From Merdicola sp963557785 (GTDB lineage Bacteria; Bacillota; Clostridia; TANB77; CAG-508), in NCBI GenBank assembly GCA_963557785.1, contig CAUWBF010000005.1:43955-107954 (forward strand): a stretch of 64,000 nucleotides of DNA, in the 5' to 3' direction. The notes beneath the pieces were generated by a model that was not told the DNA's origin, searched no databases, and saw only the letters and a list, made by a program, of their open reading frames with translations. A program made the position numbers and the translations under genes. This document shows, one piece after another, positions 1 to 8,576 of the stretch; position 1 is the first letter of the stretch, and each line of letters opens with the position of its first letter.

Positions 1-518
1 AAATATCTTGCTCTTGTCATTGCATCTGTTTCTAAAAATTCTCTTACAAATATCCAAATTGTATTTGCTATAAATAGTATTGATAGCCATATTGGATATG
101 AATTAATAACTTTAAATATTGTTAATATGCTTATCAATATAAAATATATTACATATAGATTTGAAAATATATAATTAAACCATAGTATTTTTTTATCTTG
201 AATTGAATGTATGCATTCATGTGCTATTGTTTGAATTCTTGTAAATGTTCCTTTTATATTTGCAATATTTATTGTATTCGTTGCAATAAAATAAAAACTT
301 GATTCATTTTCTGTATTTTCTTTGATGTTTACATTATCATTTTTTATAATCTTTAATATACTTTTGCATATTTCAATATTATCTGAAAATTTATTTGAAA
401 TATTATCTAATTTGTGATTTTCTGCTATATCTTTTATGTCTTTTATTTTCGTATTAATTATTATTTTTAAGATTATTGTTGCTATTATAGATATTAATAA
501 AACAACTATATATGACAT
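1..518 (-). CDS. Zinc metallopeptidase, YugP-like (partial, 3' end outside window)
   Basis: The frame is open from an ATG at 518 to the window edge, about 172 codons. An AAGGAGAG ribosome binding site lies at 523-530. The N-terminus is a hydrophobic membrane anchor. About two thirds of the way along is an HExxH zinc site reading HECIHS, preceded by a short TRIQTIA stretch and followed by a second hydrophobic segment. The visible part ends at ETDAMTRAR, which resembles the Glu-containing third zinc-ligand region of YugP-type membrane peptidases. I infer a membrane-bound zinc protease with a cytoplasmic active site. Residue spacing differs from textbook YugP (HExGHA), so a related M48-like family is possible. 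The remaining C-terminus cannot be judged. Confidence 0.65.
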   Translation of the reverse strand, partial: MSYIVVLLISIIATIILKIIINTKIKDIKDIAENHKLDNISNKFSDNIEICKSILKIIKNDNVNIKENTENESSFYFIATNTINIANIKGTFTRIQTIAHECIHSIQDKKILWFNYIFSNLYVIYFILISILTIFKVINSYPIWLSILFIANTIWIFVREFLETDAMTRARY

Positions 519-540
519 AATTCTCTCCTTATAAATTTAT

Positions 541-876
541 TTACATTATTACATCTTTTATAGATTCACTTATTATTTTATTAATATCTGTTATCATTAC
601 ACTAAATTTAATTTCAAGATCAAAGTATTTTTTTGCAATTTCATTTTGAACAAGTTCTGCATATAAATTTTGTATTTCTGTTGCTTTTTCTTCTACTGGT
701 GTACCACCCTTTATCATCAATTTTTGCATTTCTTGTCTTGCTGTCTCGAATTTATTTATTTTTTCTTTTATTTCTGGTAAACTATTTAATTCTTCTTTTA
801 CTTTTTTATATTCTATATATTCCTCACTTTGTTTGATTTCTGAAGCTAGTTTATTAGCTGTATCATATATATTCAT
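541..876 (-). CDS. YlbF/YmcA family protein
   Basis: This 111-residue protein is almost wholly helical and charged, with heptad-like spacing, as in the YlbF/YmcA family. In Bacillus, members of this family form the Y-complex that binds RNase Y and steers mRNA maturation. The start has a good AGGAGG at a normal distance. It lies just upstream of the partial metallopeptidase on the same strand, with a 22-base gap, so the two are probably co-transcribed. RNase Y itself is encoded in this window (32613-34154), which fits the known partnership, but the exact paralogue (YlbF, YmcA or YheA type) cannot be assigned from sequence alone. Confidence 0.75.
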   Translation of the reverse strand: MNIYDTANKLASEIKQSEEYIEYKKVKEELNSLPEIKEKINKFETARQEMQKLMIKGGTPVEEKATEIQNLYAELVQNEIAKKYFDLEIKFSVMITDINKIISESIKDVIM

Positions 877-900
877 ATTTTACCTCCTTATATTATATAA

Positions 901-927
901 ATTGGCACGATTTTCCCTCGTGCCAAT
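901..927 (-). terminator. Terminator after the glycosyltransferase gene
   Basis: A perfect 10-base stem (ATTGGCACGA with its complement) and a 7-base loop lie just past the stop codon of the gene at 934-2226. T-rich sequence follows on the minus strand. It is more GC-rich than its surroundings. Confidence 0.75.
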
Positions 928-933
928 CTTCTT

Positions 934-2226
934 TTATGCATATGCATGTCTTTTTTTGAAAGTTAATAAATTTGTTATTTCGTTTTCCGTATTTTTTGTT
1001 CTTTTTGTTTTCTTTGCATTTTCTTGTGCAATTTTTCTTCTTTGTTTTTCTGCCATTGTTTGACATATCGCTTTTTGATATGTAAAATGTGTATCTTGAG
1101 CAATTTTTGCCCAGTTATAATTGTCTTTTACTTTTGCTTTTGCTTTTTTCGCTACACTTGCACATAGCGCTGGATCAAACAATAATGATAATATAGAATC
1201 TGCTAGTGAATTTGGATTTCCTGCATAACTTTTCATTCCATTTACTCTGTGTTCTACAATTTCATTTAGTCCTCCAATATCAGATACAACTACTGGTGTT
1301 CCTGATAACATTCCTTCTAGTGCAACAATTCCAAATGGTTCATATGTACTTGGAAATACTGCAACATCAGCACATTTATACATTTTTGTAACGTCTTTTG
1401 AATTTAAGTATCCTGTAAAGTACACTTTATTTGATATTCCCATTGAATTAACTTGTGCTTTTAGTTCATCCATCATACCGCCTTTTCCTGCAACAATAAG
1501 TTTTGCATCATGATATGAATTTAAAACTTTTGGCATAGCTGCTATTAAGTTTTGAATTCCTTTTTCGTATACTAGTCTTCCTACAAACAATATTATTTTT
1601 TCATTATCTGCTGCATATTTTCTTCTGAACTCGTAATCTCTTTCAACTCCGCTATACAAGTTTAAGTTTACCCCATTTGGTACAACATTTATTTTTTCGA
1701 ATGGAAGTCCAAATAATCTTTGTAATTCATTTTTCATATAGTTACTATTAACAATAACTTCTGTTGATTCGTATGTAAGCATCCATTCTGTATCATTTAT
1801 ATATCTTTGTGTTTCATCATGTATTCCTGAATTTCTTCCTGCTTCTGTAGCATGAATTGTTGAAACAATAGGTATCCCAAATGAATCTTTTAATGATTTA
1901 GCAGCATATGCTACTAACCAATCATGAGCATGTATAACATCAAATGGTCCTTCCTTATTTATTATTTCCGTTGCTTTTGCTAACATGTTAAAGTTTAATT
2001 GCATAATCCAATCTATAAAGTTATTTGGGTTTATCATGTAATTATTTACTCTATATACATTTACTCCTTTGTCATTTTCATAATCTGGTACATTTCCCTC
2101 TTTATATGTAACAACCGTTACTTCGTGTCCATCTTTTATTAATCTTTTTGATAGATCATGCACAACTCTAGCTATTCCTCCAACTATTCTTGGTGGATAT
2201 TCCCATGTAAGCATTAAAATTTTCAT
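934..2226 (-). CDS. GT4-family glycosyltransferase (glycogen-synthase-like)
   Basis: This 430-residue GT-B fold enzyme starts MKILMLTWEYPPR. It has the N-terminal GGIARVV loop (residues 16-22), a HAHDW motif (99-103), the domain-linker FVGRLVYEKG (about 214-223) and the donor-site EPFGIVALEG (297-306) with the E-x7-E pattern of GT4. It presumably moves a sugar from a nucleotide donor. The start most resembles GT4 enzymes annotated as glycogen or alpha-glucan synthases, though sucrose-type and cell-wall enzymes share it. The last 40 residues are Lys/Arg-rich and probably disordered. The start has AAGGAG 12 bases upstream. It is monocistronic, with its own terminator, and is divergent from the gene at 2455. 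Confidence 0.75.
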   Translation of the reverse strand: MKILMLTWEYPPRIVGGIARVVHDLSKRLIKDGHEVTVVTYKEGNVPDYENDKGVNVYRVNNYMINPNNFIDWIMQLNFNMLAKATEIINKEGPFDVIHAHDWLVAYAAKSLKDSFGIPIVSTIHATEAGRNSGIHDETQRYINDTEWMLTYESTEVIVNSNYMKNELQRLFGLPFEKINVVPNGVNLNLYSGVERDYEFRRKYAADNEKIILFVGRLVYEKGIQNLIAAMPKVLNSYHDAKLIVAGKGGMMDELKAQVNSMGISNKVYFTGYLNSKDVTKMYKCADVAVFPSTYEPFGIVALEGMLSGTPVVVSDIGGLNEIVEHRVNGMKSYAGNPNSLADSILSLLFDPALCASVAKKAKAKVKDNYNWAKIAQDTHFTYQKAICQTMAEKQRRKIAQENAKKTKRTKNTENEITNLLTFKKRHAYA

Positions 2227-2353
2227 TTACTTTTTTGCTCCTTTCCAAGCATTTTCTTTTGTTATTCCATTTCATATAATTCTATATAAAAAACTATTAA
2301 ATGTAAATATTTTTTTGACAAAATATTTATATTTTTTTACATTTAGTCATAAT

Positions 2354-2382
2354 TTGAAAGATTATGTAGATTATGCTATAAT
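2354..2382 (+). promoter_or_regulatory. Sigma-A-type promoter for the 2455 gene
   Basis: TTGAAA (2354-2359) and TATAAT (2377-2382) are separated by exactly 17 bases. Transcription would start near 2390, leaving a leader of about 65 bases before the AAGGAGGG site and the ATG at 2455. Confidence 0.7.
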
Positions 2383-2454
2383 ATATTTATGAAACCTTGT
2401 TGTATTTATTATTAATAAAAGAAATTTTTTCTATTTAATTAAGGAGGGCTTATT

Positions 2455-2916
2455 ATGTGTGAACAGAACAACAAGAAACAATTTGCTTTGGTGGATTATG
2501 ACTACAACTTTATTTTATATGAGCTTCGGCCACTAATTGAGCGTTATTTCAGACGAGAAAACACTGATCTTAGCATTTTTGGAATCAAGGTTATCAATCG
2601 TGCAGAGGACATTGCTTCTTTGTTAGTTTTAACTACTAAGAAAACGCTTTGGTCTTTCAAGTATAACTTTGTAAATCCTGAGAATTGGGAAGTACATAAG
2701 TTGCAATCCAGTGCTAAACCGGTTGAAATCGTTGAACTTCGCAACCTGCGTTCTAATTTTATCGAAATTCAGGGAATGTCACCTGTAGAAGCTGATGAAG
2801 CTTGTTTAAAGTTCTTTATTGACTCAAGTACCTGTCTTCAAAAAGAGGAACGTGCAAAACTTTTAGAAGAGTCTAAAAAGGCGGCTGAACTTAAGAAAGT
2901 AATGGAAAGTAATTAG
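2455..2916 (+). CDS. Unrecognised 153-residue protein
   Basis: I do not recognise the family. The protein is soluble and mixed alpha/beta, with no signal peptide. It starts MCEQNNKKQFALVDYDYNF and ends in a long charged helix (about residues 128-153) rich in Lys, Glu and Ala. It has a strong promoter 73 bases upstream, a strong ribosome binding site and its own terminator, so it is a self-contained unit. Codon use is visibly richer in G and C than the flanking genes, with CGT, CGG, CTG and GAG codons that neighbours avoid. This suggests acquisition from a less AT-rich relative. Confidence 0.7.
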   Translation: MCEQNNKKQFALVDYDYNFILYELRPLIERYFRRENTDLSIFGIKVINRAEDIASLLVLTTKKTLWSFKYNFVNPENWEVHKLQSSAKPVEIVELRNLRSNFIEIQGMSPVEADEACLKFFIDSSTCLQKEERAKLLEESKKAAELKKVMESN

Positions 2917-2937
2917 AATCCCGATATCACATCTATT

Positions 2938-2968
2938 ATGGCGAGGAACAATCTTCCCCGCCATTTTT
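2938..2968 (+). terminator. Terminator after the 2455 gene
   Basis: An ATGGCG...CGCCAT stem, extended by AGGAA/TTCC with one bulged base, is followed by a run of five T residues. Confidence 0.75.
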
Positions 2969-3031
2969 CTTGCACTTTTAATTGTTTTCACTCATATAAT
3001 ACTAATATAAATTTTATATTGGAGGATTATT

Positions 3032-4841
3032 ATGTGTGGTTTAGTTGGTTTTGTTAATTTTCAAAAAGACATATCTTCTTATAAGAATGTTTTAAATAAT
3101 ATGAATAATACATTATCTAAAAGGGGCCCCGATGAAGATGGTTATTACATAAAAAACAATGTTTCTCTTGGTCATAAAAGATTAATAGTTATTGACCCTG
3201 AAGGTCGGAAAACAACCTATGATAGAAACTTTTTCGGAATCTGAATATTGTATTGTATACAATGGACAAATATATAATACAAAAGAACTTAGAAAAGAAT
3301 TAGAGGAAAATGGTTTTACCTTTAGTGGACATTGTGATACAGAAGTCCTTTTAAAAAGTTTTATCCATTATGGATATGATGTGGTTAACAAATTAAATGG
3401 TATTTATGCTTTTGCTATATGGAATTCAAAAAAACAAGAATTATTTCTGGCAAGAGACCATTTTGGTGTTAAACCTTTATTTTATACTCAATTTGATGAT
3501 AGCCTTATATTTGCATCCGAAATTAAAGCCATATTTGAATATCCAGGTATAGAAAAGGTTGTTGATTCTGAAGGTATTTGTGAATTATTTGGAATAGGTC
3601 CTAGTCATACACCTGGTACAACTGTATTTAAAAATATATTTGAGTTAAAACCTGCTCACTTTGCAATATATAATAAGTCTGGTCTTCATATTGAAAAATA
3701 TTGGCAACTTGAAAGTAAAGAACATACAGATAACTTTGATGCTACTTGTGACCATTTAAGATATCTTCTTGAAGATACTATAAACAGGCAATTAGTTTCG
3801 GATGTTCCTCTTTGTACTTTCCTATCTGGTGGATTAGATTCTAGCATTATTACAGCTTTTGCAAGCAATTATTGTGAGAAAAATGATTTACCACCTTTAA
3901 ATACATTTTCTGTAGATTATGTTGATAATGATAAAAATTTTGTTAAAAGTGATTTTCAGCCTAATTCCGATAACTACTATATCAACTTGATAGTAGATAA
4001 ATTTCATACAAATCATAGAGCTATAGTATTAGATACTCCTGAACTTGCAGATGCTTTAGAAGATGCTATGATTGCCAGAGATACACCTGGAATGGCAGAT
4101 GTTGATTCTTCTCTTCTTCTATTTTGTAAAAATGTAAAACCTTTTGCTACAGTATCTTTAACAGGTGAATGTGCTGATGAAATTTTTGGTGGTTATCCTT
4201 GGTTCTTTAGAGAAGATGCTTTAAATAGCAATACTTTTCCTTGGTCTATCGCTCTTTCAGAAAGGCAAGAATTATTAAATCCAGAAATATCTAAAAGAGT
4301 TAACTTAAAAGATTATATTGATTTTAGATATAAAGAAAGTTTAAATAATGTTCATATTCTAGATACAGATTCACAAGAAACTGCCGAAAAAAGAAAAATA
4401 TCTCATCTTACTTTAAATTGGTTTATGCAAACATTATTAGATAGGTCTGATAGAGCTTCTATGTATAATGGATTTGAACTTAGAGTCCCTTTTTGCGACT
4501 ATAGGTTAGCTCAATATGTTTGGAATATTCCTTGGGAATTAAAAGCTTTAAATGGACGTGAAAAAGGATTACTTAGATATGTTATGAGAGACTTATTGCC
4601 TGCTGAAATTATCGATAGAAAGAAGAGTCCTTATCCTAAAACTCATAATCCAAATTATCTTACAAAAGTAAAATCTATGCTTACTAAAATAATGAATAAA
4701 CCTAATAGTCCTATTAACAATTTGCTTAATAGAGATTTTATACTAAACATACTAGAAACTGATGGAAAAGCTTTCACTAGACCTTGGTTTGGTCAGTTAA
4801 TGACTCGGTCCACAGCTTATGGCATATCTTTGCCAAGTTAA
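3032..4841 (+). pseudogene. asnB: Asparagine synthase (glutamine-hydrolysing), one-base frameshift
   Basis: The enzyme converts aspartate, ATP and glutamine to asparagine. The first frame (3032-3244) begins MCGLVGFVN with the catalytic Cys2 of the class II glutamine amidotransferase domain. After IDPEG it runs out of frame and stops. The second frame continues exactly where the family does, KQPMIETFSESEY, then VYNGQIYNT, the ATP-binding SGGLDSS loop and a C-terminus of normal kind. Removing the single C at 3206 (GGT-C-GGA to GGT-GGA) restores one 602-residue protein of normal family length. The rest of the gene looks intact, so either the break is very recent or the base is a sequence error. 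A good AGGAGG site precedes the start and a perfect terminator follows. Confidence 0.9.
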
Positions 4842-4880
4842 TATGTGGCTAGAGAGGTATCAGCCTAAAATCGAATTATA

Positions 4881-4918
4881 AACCGAAAAAAGCCGAAGTT
4901 ACTCGGCTTTTTTCGGTT
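4881..4918. terminator. Bidirectional terminator between asnB and the ABC remnant
   Basis: A perfect 16-base stem (4881-4896 with 4903-4918) carries A-runs on one arm and T-runs on the other. It can therefore end transcription from asnB (plus) and from the convergent ABC fragment (minus). Confidence 0.85.
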
Positions 4919-4937
4919 CTTTTATATCATACATAGT

Positions 4938-5303
4938 TTATACAATTTTTCCATCTTCCAATTTTATAATTCGATCCGCTAATTTTGCAATCTCAAGATT
5001 ATGCGTAATCATTATAATAGTTTGATTATAGTCTTTATTAATCTTTTTTAGTAATTGAATAATTTCATTACTAGATTTAGAATCTAAATTACCTGTTGGC
5101 TCATCAGCTAGAATCATTGTTGGTTTCATCATCAAAGCTCTACCTATAGCTACTTTTTGTTGTTGTCCTCCGGACAATTCATTAGGTAAATGTAATTTCA
5201 TCGACATGTTTCGACAAAAATGTATTTCATATAAGTTTTTTCTAATTAGCTTAAATACATATTCTAGATAATATTTTAACTTTTCAAACATATAGTAAAA
5301 CAA
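4938..5303 (-). pseudogene. Truncated ABC transporter ATPase (MacB/LolD type)
   Basis: Only the C-terminal half of an ABC ATPase is present. From about residue 36 the protein shows LHLPNELSGGQQQ (signature motif), VAIGRALMMKP, MILADEPTGNLD (Walker B, catalytic Glu, D-loop) and ITHNLEIAKLADRI (switch His). The Walker A and Q-loop half is missing. The first 35 residues are unrelated, and the minus-strand DNA upstream belongs to the terminator after dxr. No permease partner is present. An ATPase without Walker A cannot bind ATP normally, so this is a remnant. The family normally energises lipoprotein or peptide exporters. Confidence 0.8.
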
Positions 5304-5305
5304 AG

Positions 5306-5340
5306 AGTTGGAACTTATACTAATTAGTATTGCTCCAACT
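5306..5340 (-). terminator. Terminator after dxr
   Basis: Stem AGTTGGA (5306-5312) with TCCAACT (5334-5340) encloses a second palindrome, ATACTAATTAGTAT. It lies 22 bases past the dxr stop. Confidence 0.65.
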
Positions 5341-5362
5341 CCCTGCTCTTCGTTAAAAAAGT

Positions 5363-6490
5363 TTATATTGCTATTTTTTTCCTTGTTTCATTGTCTAACT
5401 CTAAGATGTCATCCACTGAATATAATCTTGTTCCTATATGCTGTTCTAATGCTGTTTCAATACATCTTGGAATATCAGTATACTTTATCTTACCTTCCAA
5501 AAAAGCTGCTACTGCTACTTCATTTGCTGCATTTAGTACAATCTGATAACTGTTACCAGCCTTTATAGCATCAAATGCGAGTTTAAGACACTTAAACTTG
5601 TTAAGATTTGGCTTTTCAAATCGTAAATTGCCAATCTCAAACAAATTCAGTTTTTGAATCTTATTTTCTAGCCTATTCGGATAATTTAAAGCATATGCTA
5701 TAGGAAGTTGCATATCTTTTGGACCAATATTTGCCATAATTGTTCCATCAACAAACTGAACCATAGAGTGTACAAGACTCTGCCGATGTACTACTACTTC
5801 GATTTTGTCTGACGGAACATTAAATAACCAATGTGCCTCGATTACCTCGAAGCCTTTGTTCATCATAGTTGATGAATCAATAGTTACCTTAGGTCCCATC
5901 TTCCATGTTGGATGATTTAGCGCCTGCTCTGGTGTAATATCCTCTGTAATTTCCTTATCGAAGAACGGACCTCCAGATGCTGTTAATAGAATTTTATCTA
6001 TTGGGTTATTTTTTTCCCCATTAAGACACTGCATAATAGCGCTATGCTCACTGTCAACAGTAAGCAGTTTCGTTCCGCATTCTCTTGCTAATGACATAAT
6101 CAAATCTCCGCCTGTAACTAATACCTCCTTGTTTGCCAATGCTACTTTCCTTGTGTTTTGTATCATGTTATAAGTTGGTTCCAAACCTGCAATACCTACC
6201 AAGGCTGAAACAGCTATATCAGAATCTCTAAGTCTCGATATATCCCACATTCCCTCTTCTCCATAATACACATCTAAGTTTGGAAATGTTTCCTTGATAT
6301 GAACCGCATCCTTTGAGTCGGTAATGTATACATGCCTTGGACTAAATCTTTCGATTTGTTCTATAAGCTTTTTTACATTCCGACCTGCTACTAAAGTGTT
6401 TGCAGAGAATAACTCAGGGTTTTCTTCTACAACTCTTAGTGTCGTTGTTCCAATTGATCCTGTGGATCCAAAAATAGCTACTTTTTGCAT
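5363..6490 (-). CDS. dxr: 1-deoxy-D-xylulose 5-phosphate reductoisomerase
   Basis: Dxr makes 2-C-methyl-D-erythritol 4-phosphate with NADPH in the non-mevalonate isoprenoid pathway. The 375-residue protein has the NADPH loop GSTGSIG (residues 8-14), the ANKEVLVTGG segment, the metal and substrate site VDSEHSAIMQC and TIDSSTMMNKG, and the HRQSLVHSMV loop. I chose the ATG at 6490, because AGGAGG lies 6 bases upstream and Dxr proteins begin at this point. An in-frame start 18 codons earlier has no such site. Codon use is less AT-biased than in the flanking purine genes. Dxr often sits with rseP or ispG, and here it stands alone, consistent with horizontal replacement. No second copy is visible. 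Confidence 0.93.
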   Translation of the reverse strand: MQKVAIFGSTGSIGTTTLRVVEENPELFSANTLVAGRNVKKLIEQIERFSPRHVYITDSKDAVHIKETFPNLDVYYGEEGMWDISRLRDSDIAVSALVGIAGLEPTYNMIQNTRKVALANKEVLVTGGDLIMSLARECGTKLLTVDSEHSAIMQCLNGEKNNPIDKILLTASGGPFFDKEITEDITPEQALNHPTWKMGPKVTIDSSTMMNKGFEVIEAHWLFNVPSDKIEVVVHRQSLVHSMVQFVDGTIMANIGPKDMQLPIAYALNYPNRLENKIQKLNLFEIGNLRFEKPNLNKFKCLKLAFDAIKAGNSYQIVLNAANEVAVAAFLEGKIKYTDIPRCIETALEQHIGTRLYSVDDILELDNETRKKIAI

Positions 6491-6606
6491 ATAAAGCCTC
6501 CTTATCTTTGAACTATTTTTTAGATTATATAGTTCTTTCTTCAACTGCGTGCTACCTGTTCAATATATCACATTATGTTAATTTTGTAAATGTTTCTGTA
6601 TTTTCC

Positions 6607-7179
6607 TTAAAATTCTCGTTTTAATTTATTTAAAGCTTTACTTCTACTGCTTATTTTATTTTTTTCAATTTGTTCTAATTCAGCAAGAGTTTTGCCTGTT
6701 TCTAATTCAAATATTTCATCAAATCCAAATCCATTATCTCCTCTTTTTTCATTAGCTATATACCCTTCTAATATTCCTGTATATACTTTTTCTTCTTCAT
6801 TTGGCTTTACCATAGCAATACATGTAATTGCTTTGGCTTTCCTATTTTCTTTTTCTATTCCATTCATTTTTTCTAAGATATAATTGTTTCTTTCCTCTTG
6901 TGTAGCATTTTCCCCTAAAAATCTTGCAGTTTTAACTCCTGGAAAGCCATTAAGAGCTTCTATACATAATCCGCTATCATCTGCTATACATACTTTTCCA
7001 GTTAATTTTGATATTTCGGTTGCCTTTTTTATTGCATTTCCTTCAAATGTTTCTTTATCTTCATCAACTTCAATATCTATTCCTGCTTCTTTTAATGATA
7101 TAACTTCGTTGTTTTTTAAAATTTCTTTTAATTCTGATATCTTTCCTTTATTATTGGTTGCAAGTATAATTTGTTCCAT
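6607..7179 (-). CDS. rdgB: XTP/dITP diphosphatase (RdgB/HAM1 family)
   Basis: This 190-residue housecleaning enzyme hydrolyses non-canonical purine triphosphates (dITP, XTP) to monophosphates. Family landmarks are ATNNKGKISEL (residues 7-17, phosphate loop), ADDSGLCIEAL (66-76, metal and catalytic Asp), GDNGFGFDEIF (base pocket) and SSRSKAL near the end. It is the last gene of a purA-purB-rdgB run. The AGAGGTG ribosome binding site is adequate. Placement with IMP-to-AMP genes makes sense, because IMP-derived nucleotides are the source of its substrates. Confidence 0.92.
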   Translation of the reverse strand: MEQIILATNNKGKISELKEILKNNEVISLKEAGIDIEVDEDKETFEGNAIKKATEISKLTGKVCIADDSGLCIEALNGFPGVKTARFLGENATQEERNNYILEKMNGIEKENRKAKAITCIAMVKPNEEEKVYTGILEGYIANEKRGDNGFGFDEIFELETGKTLAELEQIEKNKISSRSKALNKLKREF

Positions 7180-7195
7180 TTTTTCACCTCTTAAT

Positions 7196-8560
7196 TTATA
7201 ACATCTCTACGATATTTCTTGCTAATCCTATATAATCTTTTATTTCTAAACTCTTTAATATTTCTTTATCTTCTTTTTTTATTTCTAAATCATTAAACCA
7301 ATCTCTTAGTTCTTCTAATGATACTTTTTTGCCCTTTGTTTTTTCTTTTAATAGTTCATATGCATTTGTATATCCATTTTTTCTTAATATTGTTTGTATA
7401 GCCTCTGCTAAAATTTCTGGATTGTCATTTAAATCTTTTTCTAATACTTCTCTATTTACTTCCATTTTGCTTAATCCTATTTGACTCTGCTTTATTGATA
7501 TTAAAGAATGAGCTATAGATGTTCCTATATTTCTTAACATTGATGAATCTGATAAATCTCTTTGCATTCTAGATACAGGTAAGTTTTCTGCAAATGTTCT
7601 TATTAAACCATTAGATATCCTAATATTGGCCATAGAATTTTCATGGTTTATTGGATTTATTTTATGAGGCATAACAGAAGATCCTATTTCTCCACTTACT
7701 GCTTTTTGTTTAAAATAGTGGTTACTAATGTATAACCACATATCACTATTAAAATCCATTGTTACCATGTTAAAAGAACTAATCATATTCAATAATATAG
7801 TTAGTGTATCATGTGATTCTATTTGGGTAGTATAAATATTATATTCTAATTCAAAACTTTCTACAAATTTTTTTGCAATACTAATCCAGTCTACATTAGG
7901 ATATGCTACTATATGTGCATTAAAGTTTCCAACTGCCCCACTAAATTTTCCTTTTAGCTTTATATTTTCTATATGTTTTAAAATACTTTCCCATCTGTAT
8001 ACAAATATTGCAAACTCTTTTCCTACAGTTGTAGGTGATGCACTTTGTCCGTGTGTATGTGATAGCATTGCAATATCTTTATTTTCTTTTGCTGATTTCT
8101 TTACATCTTCTACTAATTTTTTTGCTTCCTTTAACCATACATTATCTATTGCATCTCTTACCATTAAGCTATACGATAAATTATTTATATCTTCTGATGT
8201 TGCAGCAAAATGTATAAAGTTTATAATCCTATTTAAGTTTAATTCTTTTACTTTATCTTGCAAATAGTATTCTACAGCTTTTACATCATGCTTAGTTACT
8301 TTTTCTATTTCTTTTACTTTTTTTGCTTCTTCTATATTAAATTTTATATAAATTTCTTCTAACTTCTCTATTTCTTCATTAGTTAATTTTATTTCTGTAA
8401 TTTCATCTATCTTTGATAAAGTAACTAACCATTTTATTTCAACTATAACTCTATTTTTTATAAGTGCATACTCTGAAAAATATTCTTGTATTGGTCTTGT
8501 AATTGTTTCATACCTTCCATCTATTGGTGTTATTGCGTACAATGAGTTTATTTCTCCCAT
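7196..8560 (-). CDS. purB: Adenylosuccinate lyase
   Basis: PurB splits adenylosuccinate to AMP and SAICAR to AICAR, releasing fumarate. The 454-residue protein carries the fumarase/aspartase superfamily signature GSSVMPHKINP (293-303, with the catalytic-loop Ser), the HTHGQ motif with the acid-catalyst His (168-172) and TSEDI (121-125). It starts 16 bases after purA ends, with AGGAGG before the ATG, so it is co-transcribed with purA. The long form (about 450 residues) matches the E. coli-like rather than the shorter B. subtilis-like subfamily. Confidence 0.92.
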   Translation of the reverse strand: MGEINSLYAITPIDGRYETITRPIQEYFSEYALIKNRVIVEIKWLVTLSKIDEITEIKLTNEEIEKLEEIYIKFNIEEAKKVKEIEKVTKHDVKAVEYYLQDKVKELNLNRIINFIHFAATSEDINNLSYSLMVRDAIDNVWLKEAKKLVEDVKKSAKENKDIAMLSHTHGQSASPTTVGKEFAIFVYRWESILKHIENIKLKGKFSGAVGNFNAHIVAYPNVDWISIAKKFVESFELEYNIYTTQIESHDTLTILLNMISSFNMVTMDFNSDMWLYISNHYFKQKAVSGEIGSSVMPHKINPINHENSMANIRISNGLIRTFAENLPVSRMQRDLSDSSMLRNIGTSIAHSLISIKQSQIGLSKMEVNREVLEKDLNDNPEILAEAIQTILRKNGYTNAYELLKEKTKGKKVSLEELRDWFNDLEIKKEDKEILKSLEIKDYIGLARNIVEML

Positions 8561-8576
8561 CTAATACCTCCTAAGA

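Noticed and set aside
3192..3244. Programmed ribosomal frameshift in asnB
   Set aside because: There is no slippery heptamer with following structure, and AsnB is not known to need frameshifting. An extra base is simpler.
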